DNA of 64,000 nt, from the NCBI RefSeq assembly GCF_009930795.1, contig NZ_CP017146.1, forward strand, positions 2,418,001-2,482,000. The letters are read 5' to 3'. Below the pieces are notes generated by a model, which saw only the letters and a list, made by a program, of their open reading frames with translations, was not told where the DNA came from and ran no database searches. The stretch comes from Marisediminicola antarctica. Lineage in GTDB: Bacteria; Actinomycetota; Actinomycetes; Actinomycetales; Microbacteriaceae. This document shows positions 15,301 through 23,766 of the stretch, piece after piece (the stretch's first letter is position 1; each line of letters opens with the position of its first letter). The position numbers and the translations under genes were made by a program.

Positions 15301-16902
15301 ATGATCACGCGCGCCGCTCCCTCTCGACCGCCGCGGCGGTCAGCGTCCGGCCGCGCCGCGCCGCTGTGGCTCGCCGTCGTGCTCGCCGCGTTCGGCGGCA
15401 TGCTCAACGCGCTGGCGTTCCCCGGCATCGGCTGGTGGCCGCTCGTCTTCGTCGGCACGCCGCTCATCCTGTACTCCCTCGTCGGGCGCCGGGTCGGGCC
15501 GTCGCTGCTCGTCGGACTCGTCGGCGGACTGGTGTTCTGGGGCACCCACATCTTCTGGATCACCGTCTACCTCGGTGCGGCACCCTGGCTCGCGCTCGGC
15601 GGCCTGCAGTCGGTGTTCTTTGCGATCGGCTGCGCTCTGATCGCACTCGCCTGGCGTTTCGGCGACCGGGCGCTTCCCGGCCCGGTCGGCCAGCTGCTCG
15701 TGCTGCCGCTCCTCGTCGCTGGCCTGTGGACGCTGCGTGAGTTTGTCACGACGACGTGGCCCTACGGCGGATTCTCCTGGGGCCGACTCGCTTTCTCCCA
15801 GTCGGAGAGCCCCTTCGCCGAGCTCGCGGCCTGGGTCGGCGTCGCCGGTGTCTCGTTCCTCATCGCGTGGGTCAGCGCGCTCGTCGTGCAGGCCCAGCGG
15901 GTGCCGGCGGCGACTCTCGCGTCGAGCGCTGGCCCGCGCCGCATCCTGCGCTCGGTACTTCCGGTCGGCCTGCTGATCGCGATGCTCGCCGTGCCCGCCT
16001 TCCCCATCGCCGCCTCGGGCAGCCTGCGGGTCGCCGCGGTGCAGGGGGACTCGGATGCCGGGCTGTTCGCCGAGTACGAGCCCGGTCAGATTCTGCAAGA
16101 CCACCTCTCCGCGACCGAACCCCTGTACGGCGAGGACATCGACCTGCTCGTCTGGCCGGAGAACGCGTCCGACCTCGACCCGCTGCGCTCACCGCGATCG
16201 TCCGCGGCGCTCGACCGCGTGACCGAGCAGGCGGGGGCGCCGCTCATCGTCGGCACCATCACCGCCGACGGTGACGACATCTACAACAGCCTGCTGCTCT
16301 GGCAGGAGGGCGGCGACCCCGCCGACCAGTACGACAAGCTGCACCCGGTGCCGTTTGCCGAGTACATTCCCGACCGGGACTTCTGGTTCCCGCTCGCGCC
16401 CGACCTGCTCTCGCTCATTCCCCGTGACTTCTCGATCGGCACGAGGGACAACCTGTTCGACATCGCCGGGGCAGCGACGGCGGGCGTGGCGATCTGCTTC
16501 GACATCGTCGACGACAACCTCGTGCGGCAGATGATCGCGGGCGGTGCCGACATCATCATCGCGCCGACCAACAACGCAGATTTCGGGCACACCGACGAGA
16601 GCGTGCAGCAGCTCGCGATCGCGCGACTGCGGGCCATCGAGACAGGCCGCAGTGTCGTGAACGCCTCGACTGTCGGAACCTCGGCGATCATCGCCCCCGA
16701 CGGCAGCACACTCGAACGGCTGCCGACTTTCACCCCCGGCACGATGCTGCAGGATGTGCCGCTCAGCACCACGACGACCCCCGCCACTGTCCTTGGCCAG
16801 GGGATCGAGATCGCGGTCTCCGTGCTCGCCCTCCTCGGCCTGATCACCACCGGTCTTCTCGCTCGGACTCGGCGCGCCGGCGAGGGGACGACCCGTGGCT
16901 GA
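15301..16902 (+). CDS. lnt: Apolipoprotein N-acyltransferase Lnt
   Basis: A 533-residue membrane enzyme that adds the third acyl chain to the N-terminal Cys of lipoproteins after LspA cleavage. About six N-terminal hydrophobic helices (residues about 20-235) precede a nitrilase-type periplasmic domain. The catalytic triad is readable: E287 in VWPENASD, K346 in YDKLHPVPF, C399 in AICFDIVDD. A final helix closes the chain. ATG 15301 lies just after a -10-like box. The downstream ppm overlaps by eight bases. In M. tuberculosis Lnt and Ppm are one fused protein (Ppm1); here they are separate. Confidence 0.94.
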   Translation: MITRAAPSRPPRRSASGRAAPLWLAVVLAAFGGMLNALAFPGIGWWPLVFVGTPLILYSLVGRRVGPSLLVGLVGGLVFWGTHIFWITVYLGAAPWLALGGLQSVFFAIGCALIALAWRFGDRALPGPVGQLLVLPLLVAGLWTLREFVTTTWPYGGFSWGRLAFSQSESPFAELAAWVGVAGVSFLIAWVSALVVQAQRVPAATLASSAGPRRILRSVLPVGLLIAMLAVPAFPIAASGSLRVAAVQGDSDAGLFAEYEPGQILQDHLSATEPLYGEDIDLLVWPENASDLDPLRSPRSSAALDRVTEQAGAPLIVGTITADGDDIYNSLLLWQEGGDPADQYDKLHPVPFAEYIPDRDFWFPLAPDLLSLIPRDFSIGTRDNLFDIAGAATAGVAICFDIVDDNLVRQMIAGGADIIIAPTNNADFGHTDESVQQLAIARLRAIETGRSVVNASTVGTSAIIAPDGSTLERLPTFTPGTMLQDVPLSTTTTPATVLGQGIEIAVSVLALLGLITTGLLARTRRAGEGTTRG

Positions 16903-17641
16903 CACCCTCATCGTGGTGCCCACCTACAACGAGATCGAGAATCTCGAGGGCATCCTCGGCCGCATCCGCCAGGCGGTCGGAAGCGCCCATGTTCTCGTTG
17001 TCGACGACTCCAGCCCTGACGGCACCGGCGAGCTCGCCGATCGCCTCGCCCTGTCCGACGGCGGCATTCGGGTGCTGCACCGAATCAGGCGCGAGGGCCT
17101 CGGGATGGCCTATCTCGCCGGATTCCAGAAGGCGATCGACGACGGCTACGACTTTGTTGTCGAGATCGACGCGGACGGGTCGCACAACCCCTCGTCGCTG
17201 CCGGCGATGATCGCCCTCGCACGCAACGGCGCCGACCTCGTCATCGGCTCCCGCTGGGTGCCCGGCGGCCGGGTGCTCAATTGGCCCTGGCTCCGTCAGG
17301 CGATCTCCCGCTCGGGAAACTCGTACTCGCGCCTCATGCTGGCGTCGCAAATTCACGACCTCACGTCGGGGTTCCGCGTGTTCCGCACGAGCGTTCTCAC
17401 CCCCGAGCGTCTCTCCTCGGTGTCGTCGCAGGGCTATTGCTTCCAGGTCGAGCTCGCCTGGCGCCTTGAGCGCGGGGGAGCGACCGTCGTCGAGCATCCG
17501 ATCACGTTCGTCGAACGCACCCACGGACGGTCAAAGATGCACACGGGCATCGTGGCGGAGGCCCTCGGGCGGGTCACGCTGTGGGGGCTCATGAGAAACG
17601 CCCCCCGTCGCGTTCGCGACGAGGGGCGTCTGCCCAGGTGA
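16895..17641 (+). CDS. ppm: Polyprenol monophosphomannose synthase (Ppm/Dpm1-like)
   Basis: A 248-residue GT2 glycosyltransferase. It transfers mannose from GDP-mannose to polyprenyl phosphate, the donor for mannolipids and protein O-mannosylation. The N-terminus LIVVPTYNEIENLEGIL is the GT2 start, VDDSSPDGTG the nucleotide-binding motif, and EIDADGSHNPSSLPAM the DxD-type metal site. FVERTHGRSKMHTGIV near the C-terminus is typical of Dpm1. No membrane helix is evident, so it is presumably held near the membrane, perhaps by its neighbour Lnt. GTG 16895 overlaps the lnt stop. rbpA converges from the other side, as in M. tuberculosis. Confidence 0.92.
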   Translation: MADTLIVVPTYNEIENLEGILGRIRQAVGSAHVLVVDDSSPDGTGELADRLALSDGGIRVLHRIRREGLGMAYLAGFQKAIDDGYDFVVEIDADGSHNPSSLPAMIALARNGADLVIGSRWVPGGRVLNWPWLRQAISRSGNSYSRLMLASQIHDLTSGFRVFRTSVLTPERLSSVSSQGYCFQVELAWRLERGGATVVEHPITFVERTHGRSKMHTGIVAEALGRVTLWGLMRNAPRRVRDEGRLPR

Positions 17642-17652
17642 TGAAGTTCAGG

Positions 17653-17672
17653 TGATCAGTCTCCGCTGATCA
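17653..17672. terminator. Small hairpin between convergent ppm and rbpA
   Basis: TGATCAG (17653-17659) and CTGATCA (17666-17672) form a seven-base stem with a six-base loop in the 28-bp gap between the convergent stops. It overlaps the rbpA stop codon. There is no T-run, so a terminator role is only suggested by position. Confidence 0.35.
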
Positions 17673-18032
17673 GGCTCCGACCTTCTGTCCCTTGCGGGCA
17701 CGGAGGTAGCCGAGCCGTTCGTTGAGAAGCTCTTCGAGTTCGTCGCGAGTGCGGCGCTCGAGAAGCATGTCCCAGTGGGTGCGTGGCACCTTCTGGTCGG
17801 TCGCCTCGATGACGACAGGCTTGCCGTCGGCGGCGATGAGGATGCCCTCCTGACCTGATTTCGGCGATTGCCACATCTGGGGGATCTCCGCGTCTGCCGA
17901 GAAGGTGACCTCGAAGGTCATTCCGTCGGACATCTGGTATGTACTGGTGATCCGCGGGGAGAAGGTCACGCCTTCTTCACTCTGGAGACTCTGTGATCCG
18001 AGTCGCATTCCGCGCAAGCTACGATCTGCCAT
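17670..18032 (-). CDS. rbpA: RNA polymerase-binding protein RbpA
   Basis: A 120-residue actinobacterial transcription factor that binds the sigma subunit and promoter DNA and stabilises open complexes. The sequence MADRSLRGMRLGSQSLQSEEGVTFSPR is the N-terminal tail and core. The sigma-interaction helix reads RTRDELEELLNERLGYLRARKG at the C-terminus, preceded by the THWDMLLERR motif. I place the start at ATG 18032, with AAAGGGG upstream; the longer frame adds eight residues without support. It is convergent with ppm. Confidence 0.95.
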   Translation of the reverse strand: MADRSLRGMRLGSQSLQSEEGVTFSPRITSTYQMSDGMTFEVTFSADAEIPQMWQSPKSGQEGILIAADGKPVVIEATDQKVPRTHWDMLLERRTRDELEELLNERLGYLRARKGQKVGA

Positions 18033-18045
18033 TGTGTGGCCCCTT

Positions 18046-18071
18046 TCTCGCGACACCCGTTAGTCTCGCGA
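18046..18071. promoter_or_regulatory. Paired TCTCGCGA sites upstream of rbpA
   Basis: TCTCGCGA occurs at 18046-18053 and again at 18064-18071, 18 bp apart, in the leader of rbpA. Each contains the TCGCGA palindrome. A dimeric regulator or a paired RNA element could use such spacing. No factor is identified. Confidence 0.25.
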
Positions 18072-18177
18072 TACCTATTGTGTTAGCAACCCCGAGAATG
18101 GCCCAATCCATACCCGATCTCCCGTTTCCCAGTCTGTTCACAGCAAGTTACCGGGTTCTCGGGTAACGCGGAGGGAG

Positions 18178-18966
18178 TCAGCGCTGTGACCGCTCGAGCA
18201 GCACCTGCATGGCCAGATCGGCACGATCGGTCACGAGACCGTCGATTCCCAGGTCGAGCAACCTGTGCATGTCCGCAATGTCGTTGACAGTCCAGACGTG
18301 CACTTCGTGCACGGCCGAATGCAGCACCCGGATGATTCGCGGCGTGAGAATGCGGATGCCGCGCACCGACTCGGGGATCTGAACAGCGTGCACGTCGCGC
18401 AGCATCCACCTCGCCAGCGGCGCAGCACCCACCAGCGCCGCGGAGAAGGCGAGAACGAACTGTGTGCTCGATGCCGAGGTCGCGACTGAAGGCAGGAGCT
18501 TCACCGCGGCCCGACGGCGCGCCCCGCTGAACGAGGTGATGAGCACCCGCCCCGACGACCTCGTGGCCCGGACCGCGTCGACGGCGGCCTGCACGGCGTC
18601 GTCGGACTTGATGTCGATGTTGAATCGTGCGTCGGGGAAGGCGTCGATCGCCTCCGCGAGGCTCACGAACGACTGGCCCTCGCCGAGGTCGATCTCGGCG
18701 AGCTCGGCCATGGTGAGGTCGCCGATTCTCTCGGCACGCCCGGTCAGCCGGCTCAGGTCGGGGTCGTGGCTGATCACGGCCACCCGGTCGCTGCTCGCGT
18801 GCACGTCGGTTTCGATGTGGGTCACCCCGTGCGCGAGCGCCATGACGAAGGCGAGCATCGTGTTCTCGGGTGCGGCCGTCGCAAGCCCCCGATGGGCCAG
18901 CACCCTCGGGGCGGCGGGGGAGAGGTAGCCAGCGATCATCGGGCCCGGGAAGGGGGACGCGCGCAC
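18178..18966 (-). CDS. Glycerophosphodiester phosphodiesterase family protein
   Basis: A 262-residue TIM-barrel enzyme of the GDPD family, hydrolysing glycerophosphodiesters to glycerol 3-phosphate and an alcohol. Catalytic residues are visible: H25-R26 in LAHRG, E34 in PENT, and E52-x-D54-x-H56 in HIETDVHAS. The barrel end carries VHVWTVNDIADMHRLLDLGIDGLVTDRADL. There is no signal peptide, so it is probably cytoplasmic. The GTG start at 18966 comes one base after the stop of the SPFH gene, so it is translationally coupled to the nfeD-SPFH pair; a membrane-lipid theme fits but is inference. Confidence 0.92.
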   Translation of the reverse strand: MRASPFPGPMIAGYLSPAAPRVLAHRGLATAAPENTMLAFVMALAHGVTHIETDVHASSDRVAVISHDPDLSRLTGRAERIGDLTMAELAEIDLGEGQSFVSLAEAIDAFPDARFNIDIKSDDAVQAAVDAVRATRSSGRVLITSFSGARRRAAVKLLPSVATSASSTQFVLAFSAALVGAAPLARWMLRDVHAVQIPESVRGIRILTPRIIRVLHSAVHEVHVWTVNDIADMHRLLDLGIDGLVTDRADLAMQVLLERSQR

Positions 18967-18967
18967 G

Positions 18968-19891
18968 TTAGGGGGCGGGCGGCGTCTGGTCCCGCTGCGC
19001 GCCGCCGAGGAATCCCTGGCCCACGGTCTTGAGCGCCTCGGTGAGTTCGGACGGGATTATCCACAGCTTGTTCGCGTCGCCCTCGGCGAGCTTGGGGAGG
19101 GTCTGCAGGTACTGGTAGGCGAGCAGCGGCGCGTCGGGGTTCCCGGCGTGAATCGCGCCGAACACAGTCGTGATCGCCTCGGCCTCGCCATTGGCGCGCA
19201 GCACGGCCGCCTGCGCCTCGCCCTCGGCGGAGAGGATGGATGCCTGCCTGGCGCCCTCGGCCTGCAGGATCGCGGCCTGCTTGGTGCCCTCGGCGGTGAG
19301 GATCGCGGCGCGCTTGTCACGCTCGGCGCGCATCTGCTTCTCCATCGAGTCCTGGATGGAGATGGGCGGGTCGATCGCCTTGAGCTCCACCCGGCCAACC
19401 CGGATGCCCCACTTGCCCGTCGCCTCGTCGAGCACGATCCGAAGCTGGCCATTGATGTTGTCGCGGCTCGTCAGGGCTTCCTCGAGGTTGAGACCGCCGA
19501 CGACGTTGCGGAGGGTCGTCGTGGTGAGCTGCTCGACGGCGCCGAGGTAGTTGTTGATCTCGTAGGTCGCCGCCCGGGCATCCGTCACCTGGAAGTAGAC
19601 GACCGTGTCGATCGAGACGACGAGATTGTCCTCGGTGATGACGGGCTGTGGCGGGAACGAGACCACCTGCTCACGCATGTCGAGGAGCGGCCTCACCCTG
19701 TCGATGAACGGCACGAGGATGTTGAGGCCGGGCAGGAGCGTCTTGTGGTACTTGCCGAGCCGTTCGACGACGCCGGCGTTTGCCTGCGGAATGATTCGGA
19801 TCGCGCGGATGAGCGTGACGACCACGAACACCGCCACGACGATCAGCAGGGCGGCGATGAACAGCTGCGAGATGAATCCGGAGTCGAACAT
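18968..19891 (-). CDS. SPFH/band 7 domain membrane protein (stomatin-like)
   Basis: A 307-residue protein with one N-terminal membrane helix (residues about 7-30). The SPFH domain follows (AIRIIPQANAGVVERLGKYHKTLLPGLNILVPFIDRV through RNVVGGLNLEEALTSRD). A long helical C-terminal region is rich in EGxxQAAILxAEG repeats and forms coiled coils in family members. These proteins build large rings at the membrane and partner with NfeD proteins. The start ATG 19891 shares one base with the nfeD stop (TAATG) and follows GAAAGGAA. The role of the actinobacterial pair is unsettled; membrane organisation or protease control is the usual guess. Confidence 0.92.
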   Translation of the reverse strand: MFDSGFISQLFIAALLIVVAVFVVVTLIRAIRIIPQANAGVVERLGKYHKTLLPGLNILVPFIDRVRPLLDMREQVVSFPPQPVITEDNLVVSIDTVVYFQVTDARAATYEINNYLGAVEQLTTTTLRNVVGGLNLEEALTSRDNINGQLRIVLDEATGKWGIRVGRVELKAIDPPISIQDSMEKQMRAERDKRAAILTAEGTKQAAILQAEGARQASILSAEGEAQAAVLRANGEAEAITTVFGAIHAGNPDAPLLAYQYLQTLPKLAEGDANKLWIIPSELTEALKTVGQGFLGGAQRDQTPPAP

Positions 19892-20361
19892 TATGGGGTG
19901 TTCCTTTCGGAGGGGATGACGACGGCAGTTGATCCCTCGATGGCGGTCACGGTGACCTTGTCTCCCGCCCCGAGGTCGAGATCGCGGGCGGAGTTGTCGA
20001 GCCGGGCCGTCCAGGTCTCGCCGTTGGCGAGCTTCACGAGGCCGCCGTTCTCGCCGACAGTCTCGAGCACCCTGCCGTTCAGGCCCAGCAGTGCCGCGAC
20101 GTTGCTCGGCGTGAGGTCGGCGCCGCGGTTCATCACCCGGAGCAGAAGGGGGCGGATGGTCAGGATGAGCAGCACCGCGAGCGCGGCGGCCACAACAATC
20201 TGCAGCCACCACTCGGCGCCGAGCAGGTTGGCGGCGAGGCCGCCGAGGCTGCCCGCCGCCACCATCAAAAAGGTGAACTCAAGCGTCAGCAGCTCGATGA
20301 TCACGCAGACCAAGATGAAGACGAGCCAAATGATCCACAGGTAGTCCCTCAGATCGACCAT
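19891..20361 (-). CDS. NfeD family membrane protein
   Basis: A 156-residue NfeD-short protein. Two or three hydrophobic helices occupy the first half (about residues 6-75, LWIIWLVFILVCVIIELLTLEFTF and IVVAAALAVLLILTIRPLLL). An OB-fold domain follows (LLGLNGRVLETVGENGGLVKLANGETWTARL). It is the standard partner of the adjacent stomatin-like protein. ATG 20361 has GGGAGG eight bases upstream and is preferred over the GTG at 20370. The three genes nfeD-SPFH-gdpd run as one unit. Confidence 0.88.
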   Translation of the reverse strand: MVDLRDYLWIIWLVFILVCVIIELLTLEFTFLMVAAGSLGGLAANLLGAEWWLQIVVAAALAVLLILTIRPLLLRVMNRGADLTPSNVAALLGLNGRVLETVGENGGLVKLANGETWTARLDNSARDLDLGAGDKVTVTAIEGSTAVVIPSERNTP

Positions 20362-20438
20362 CGTCGGCACCTCCCGTATATGCGCTCGATCTTGAAACTA
20401 CCATTAGCTCGCATCTGCGCGGCTGTCTCCATGATTGA

Positions 20439-20444
20439 TAGTGT
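20439..20444 (+). promoter_or_regulatory. Candidate -10 box for leaderless SDR transcript
   Basis: TAGTGT ends eight bases before GTG 20453, with no ribosome-binding sequence between them. Confidence 0.35.
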
Positions 20445-20452
20445 CTGATGCC

Positions 20453-21226
20453 GTGAACACCCCACTGAACCCCCTTGCTCCCGAATCCCTTTCCGGCGCC
20501 CGCGCTCTCGTCACCGGCTCGTCGCGCGGCATCGGGGCCGAGACCGTCGGCTACCTCGCGAAGGCCGGCGCCAAGGTCGTCGTCAACTACCGAAACAAGG
20601 AAGCTCGGGCGGGCAAGCTCGTCGCCGCGATCGAGGCATCCGGCGGCGAGGCGATCGCGATCGGCGCCGACCTCACCGACGAGGCGTCCGTGCGGGCACT
20701 GTTCGACACGGTCGCCCGCGAGTGGGGCGGACTCGACATTCTCGTCATGAACGCATCCGGCGGCATGGAGTCCGGCATGGCCGAGGACTACGCGATGCGC
20801 CTCAACCGCGACGCGCAGGTCAGCCTGCTGACAGCGGCACTCCCGCTGCTCGCCCCGGGCGCCCGCGTCGTGTTCGTCACGAGCCACCAGGCGCACTTCG
20901 TCGAGACCACCGAGACGATGCCGGAGTACCTGCCGGTCGCGCTCAGCAAGCGGGCAGGCGAAGATGCGCTCCGCGCGATGATTCCGGCGCTCACCGCAGC
21001 CGGGATCGGCTTCGTCGTCGTCTCCGGCGACATGATCGAGGGAACGATCACCGCGACGCTGCTCGAGCGGGCCAACCCCGGCGCGATCAGCGCACGGAAG
21101 GATGCCGCCGGCCGGCTGTACAACGTGGGCGAGTTCGCCGCTGAGGTCGCGCTTGCCGTCGTCGAGCCCGTGCCGGAGAACAACACGAGGTACGTCGGCG
21201 ACGTCTCAGACTTCATCGGGGCCTGA
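20453..21226 (+). CDS. SDR family oxidoreductase lacking the canonical catalytic Tyr
   Basis: A 257-residue Rossmann-fold protein. The NAD(P)-binding motif TGSSRGIG is at 21-28, followed by NMNASGG-like VMNASGG in place of NNAG. The YxxxK catalytic motif is altered: the Lys is K166 in PVALSKRAGEDAL, but the residue four before it is V162. The nearest Tyr is Y159, three residues further away. The protein may use Y159 with altered geometry, bind cofactor without reducing carbonyls, or have another role. The start is GTG 20453, after a -10-like box. The S9 peptidase follows after 22 bp. Confidence 0.85.
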   Translation: MNTPLNPLAPESLSGARALVTGSSRGIGAETVGYLAKAGAKVVVNYRNKEARAGKLVAAIEASGGEAIAIGADLTDEASVRALFDTVAREWGGLDILVMNASGGMESGMAEDYAMRLNRDAQVSLLTAALPLLAPGARVVFVTSHQAHFVETTETMPEYLPVALSKRAGEDALRAMIPALTAAGIGFVVVSGDMIEGTITATLLERANPGAISARKDAAGRLYNVGEFAAEVALAVVEPVPENNTRYVGDVSDFIGA

Positions 21227-21248
21227 TCCGCGCGGAGAGGTCCGTACG

Positions 21249-23279
21249 ATGGCAGGGATGATAGCCAACGATGTGTCGCTTCTCACCGCCGTGTCCCGCC
21301 CGACCCTGCACCTGGACGGCTCGCGGGCGGTCGTCGCGGTCTCGCACCCCGACCTGGACGCCGACGCCTACGTCGGCCAGCTGTGGACGGTGCCGCTGGC
21401 GACCGGTGCCGCGCCGACACGGCTCACCCGCGGCCGGCTCGACAGCGCCCCGCGATTCTCACCCGATGGGCGACTGCTCGCCTTCGTGCGCGACACCGGC
21501 GACGGGCCGGCCCAGCTGCACGTCGTCTCGTCCGCCGGCGGTGAGAGTGTGCGGGTGACCGACCAGAAGCTCGGCATCGGGTCGTACCGGTGGTCTCCGA
21601 ACTCTGCCCGCCTCGCCTTCACCGCGCGCGTTCCGGAGCACGGCCGCTACGGCACGGTCGACGACCTCGCCGCGGCCGCCGAGCCGCCGCGCCGCTTCAC
21701 GACCCTCCGCTACCGCTCGAACGGCGTCGGCTACACGACGGACCGGCACACGCACGTCTTCATCGTCGACGTTCCCGACCCGACCGCGGAACCGGCATAC
21801 CCCGTAGCGCCGTCCGCCGAAGCCCCGGCCCCCGCCCCGGAGGCGGGCTGTCCCAGCGTGCGCCAGCTCACGAGCGGACCGTTCGACCACGGGCCTCTCG
21901 CGTTCTCGCCCGACGGCAACACGATCGCGGTCGTCGCGGCGCGGCACGATTCCCGCGACGATGACCTCGCCACTGACGTCTTCGCGCTCGCGCTGGGGGA
22001 GGATGCCGGCGCACCGCAGCAGCTGACCGATTCCGGCGTCGCTCTCGGCATCGGGGCGATCGAGTGGGCGCCGGACGGAACCGTGTATGTCCTGGCGACC
22101 GAGCTCGGCGCGAGCCGGAGGGATTTCGTGGGCCGCGGCGCCTCGCTCTGGGCGCTCGGCGGAGCCGGCCTCCCCGCCCGCCGGCTCACCGACCCGGCCA
22201 TTCACGACCTCGGCGAGGTCGACAGCCACATCACGGTCACCGACGGGGGAGTGATCGTGCAGAACCGTGCCCGCGGGCGGGTCGAGCTGCTGCGCATCGG
22301 CAGTGATGGACCAGCCAGCGTTGCCGTGGCCGGGGACATCGCGGTGACGGGTCACGACGCGGTCGGCGGCACGATCATCGCGAGCTTCACTTCGCCGCGA
22401 AGCGAGGGCGAGTTGGGGGTCGTGGAAGACGGGCGGATGCGCCAGCTCACCGACTTCTCGGCCGCGCTCGCGCAGCGCGGCATCGTCCAGGCCGTCGAGT
22501 TCACGCTTGCGGCCCGCGATGGCCACACCGTGCACGGCTGGGTGCTCGAACCCGAGGGCGACGGGCCGCACCCGGTGCTGCTCAACATCCACGGCGGTCC
22601 GTTCGCGCAGTACGGCGTGTCATTCTTCGACGAGGCGCAGGTCTACGTCGCGGCCGGGTATGCCGTCGTGCTGTGCAACCCACGCGGCGCAGCGGGGTAC
22701 GGCGAGAAGCACGCACGGGCAATCCGCCGGCGGATGGGCACCGTCGACCTCACCGACGTGCTCGACTTTCTCGATGGGGCGATCGCGCGCAGACCACTGC
22801 TCGATGGCACCCGCGTCGGCATCATGGGTGGCTCCTACGGTGGATATCTCACGGCGTGGGCCACCGCCCACGACCACCGGTTCGCCGCAGCGATCGTCGA
22901 GCGAGGCTATCTCGACCCCGAGCAATTCGTGGGCACCTCCGATATCGGAAGCTTCTTTACCGACGAGTACGCGGGAACCGACCCGGAGCTGCTGGCCGCG
23001 CAGAGCCCGCAGGCCGTCGTCAATCGCGTCTCGACGCCAACGCTCGTCGTGCACTCCGCGGACGACCTGCGCTGCCCGCTCGCGCAGGGGGAGCGGTACT
23101 ACGCCGCCCTGTCCCGCAACGGCGTGCCGACCGAGCTCCTCGTCTTTCCGGGCGAGAACCACGAGCTGACCCGCTCCGGCCGGCCGCGGCACCGGGTGCA
23201 GCGCTTCACGGCGATCCTCGACTGGTGGGCGCGTTACCTTCCCACCGACCGCAACCACATCGCGCTGGACGAGGAGTGA
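21249..23279 (+). CDS. S9 family serine peptidase (prolyl oligopeptidase/acylaminoacyl peptidase type)
   Basis: A 676-residue cytoplasmic enzyme. The first about 410 residues form a beta-propeller, with repeated blades such as PRFSPDGRLLAFVRD and LAFSPDGNTIAVVA. The C-terminal alpha/beta-hydrolase has its triad at S529 (MGGSYGGYLTAW), D605 or D606 (HSADDLRCP) and H638 (GENHELTR). These enzymes trim short peptides or acylated N-termini. ATG 21249 follows GAGAGG at eight bases; ATG 21258 is an alternative. It is followed closely by a NUDIX gene. Confidence 0.93.
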   Translation: MAGMIANDVSLLTAVSRPTLHLDGSRAVVAVSHPDLDADAYVGQLWTVPLATGAAPTRLTRGRLDSAPRFSPDGRLLAFVRDTGDGPAQLHVVSSAGGESVRVTDQKLGIGSYRWSPNSARLAFTARVPEHGRYGTVDDLAAAAEPPRRFTTLRYRSNGVGYTTDRHTHVFIVDVPDPTAEPAYPVAPSAEAPAPAPEAGCPSVRQLTSGPFDHGPLAFSPDGNTIAVVAARHDSRDDDLATDVFALALGEDAGAPQQLTDSGVALGIGAIEWAPDGTVYVLATELGASRRDFVGRGASLWALGGAGLPARRLTDPAIHDLGEVDSHITVTDGGVIVQNRARGRVELLRIGSDGPASVAVAGDIAVTGHDAVGGTIIASFTSPRSEGELGVVEDGRMRQLTDFSAALAQRGIVQAVEFTLAARDGHTVHGWVLEPEGDGPHPVLLNIHGGPFAQYGVSFFDEAQVYVAAGYAVVLCNPRGAAGYGEKHARAIRRRMGTVDLTDVLDFLDGAIARRPLLDGTRVGIMGGSYGGYLTAWATAHDHRFAAAIVERGYLDPEQFVGTSDIGSFFTDEYAGTDPELLAAQSPQAVVNRVSTPTLVVHSADDLRCPLAQGERYYAALSRNGVPTELLVFPGENHELTRSGRPRHRVQRFTAILDWWARYLPTDRNHIALDEE

Positions 23280-23283
23280 GGCC

Positions 23284-23766
23284 ATGACCCTGCGCCACCG
23301 ACTCACCTCCCGCATCCTCGTCCTCGACGACGACGATCGGGTGCTGATGTTCCTGACCAAGGGGTCCGTGCCCGCCCAGGTGACGCGTTGGATCACACCC
23401 GGCGGCGGCGTCGACCCGGGGGAGTCCCACCACGACGCCGCCTGCCGCGAGTTGTTCGAGGAGACCGGACGGGTCGTCGACGACCTCGGCGAGCCGATCT
23501 TCACGCTCGACTTCGAGGTGGACTATGTCGGGGGAGACCACGACACCGGCCACGCGGAGTACTACCTGCTGCACAGCGACACCTTCACCCCGTCGAGCGA
23601 CAACTGGACGGCCGAGGAGCATGTCGACGTGCTCGAGCACCACTGGTGGAGCATCGACGAGCTCCGGCAGAGCACGGACCCGATCGACCCGGTCAACCTC
23701 GCCGACCTCGTCGCCCGTCAGGCTTCATTCAGAAAACTCCCAGAAAAGGACAGACGTGACCACTGA
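23284..23766 (+). CDS. NUDIX hydrolase
   Basis: A 160-residue enzyme with a complete Nudix box at residues 41-63 (GGVDPGESHHDAACRELFEETGR), the Mg-binding loop that cleaves nucleoside diphosphate linkages. The N-terminal strands SRILVLDDDDRVLMF and the C-terminal HHWWSIDELR are typical of small housekeeping members. The substrate is unknown. It begins four bases after the peptidase stop and overlaps the next gene by 11 bases, so the three are probably one operon. Confidence 0.93.
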   Translation: MTLRHRLTSRILVLDDDDRVLMFLTKGSVPAQVTRWITPGGGVDPGESHHDAACRELFEETGRVVDDLGEPIFTLDFEVDYVGGDHDTGHAEYYLLHSDTFTPSSDNWTAEEHVDVLEHHWWSIDELRQSTDPIDPVNLADLVARQASFRKLPEKDRRDH

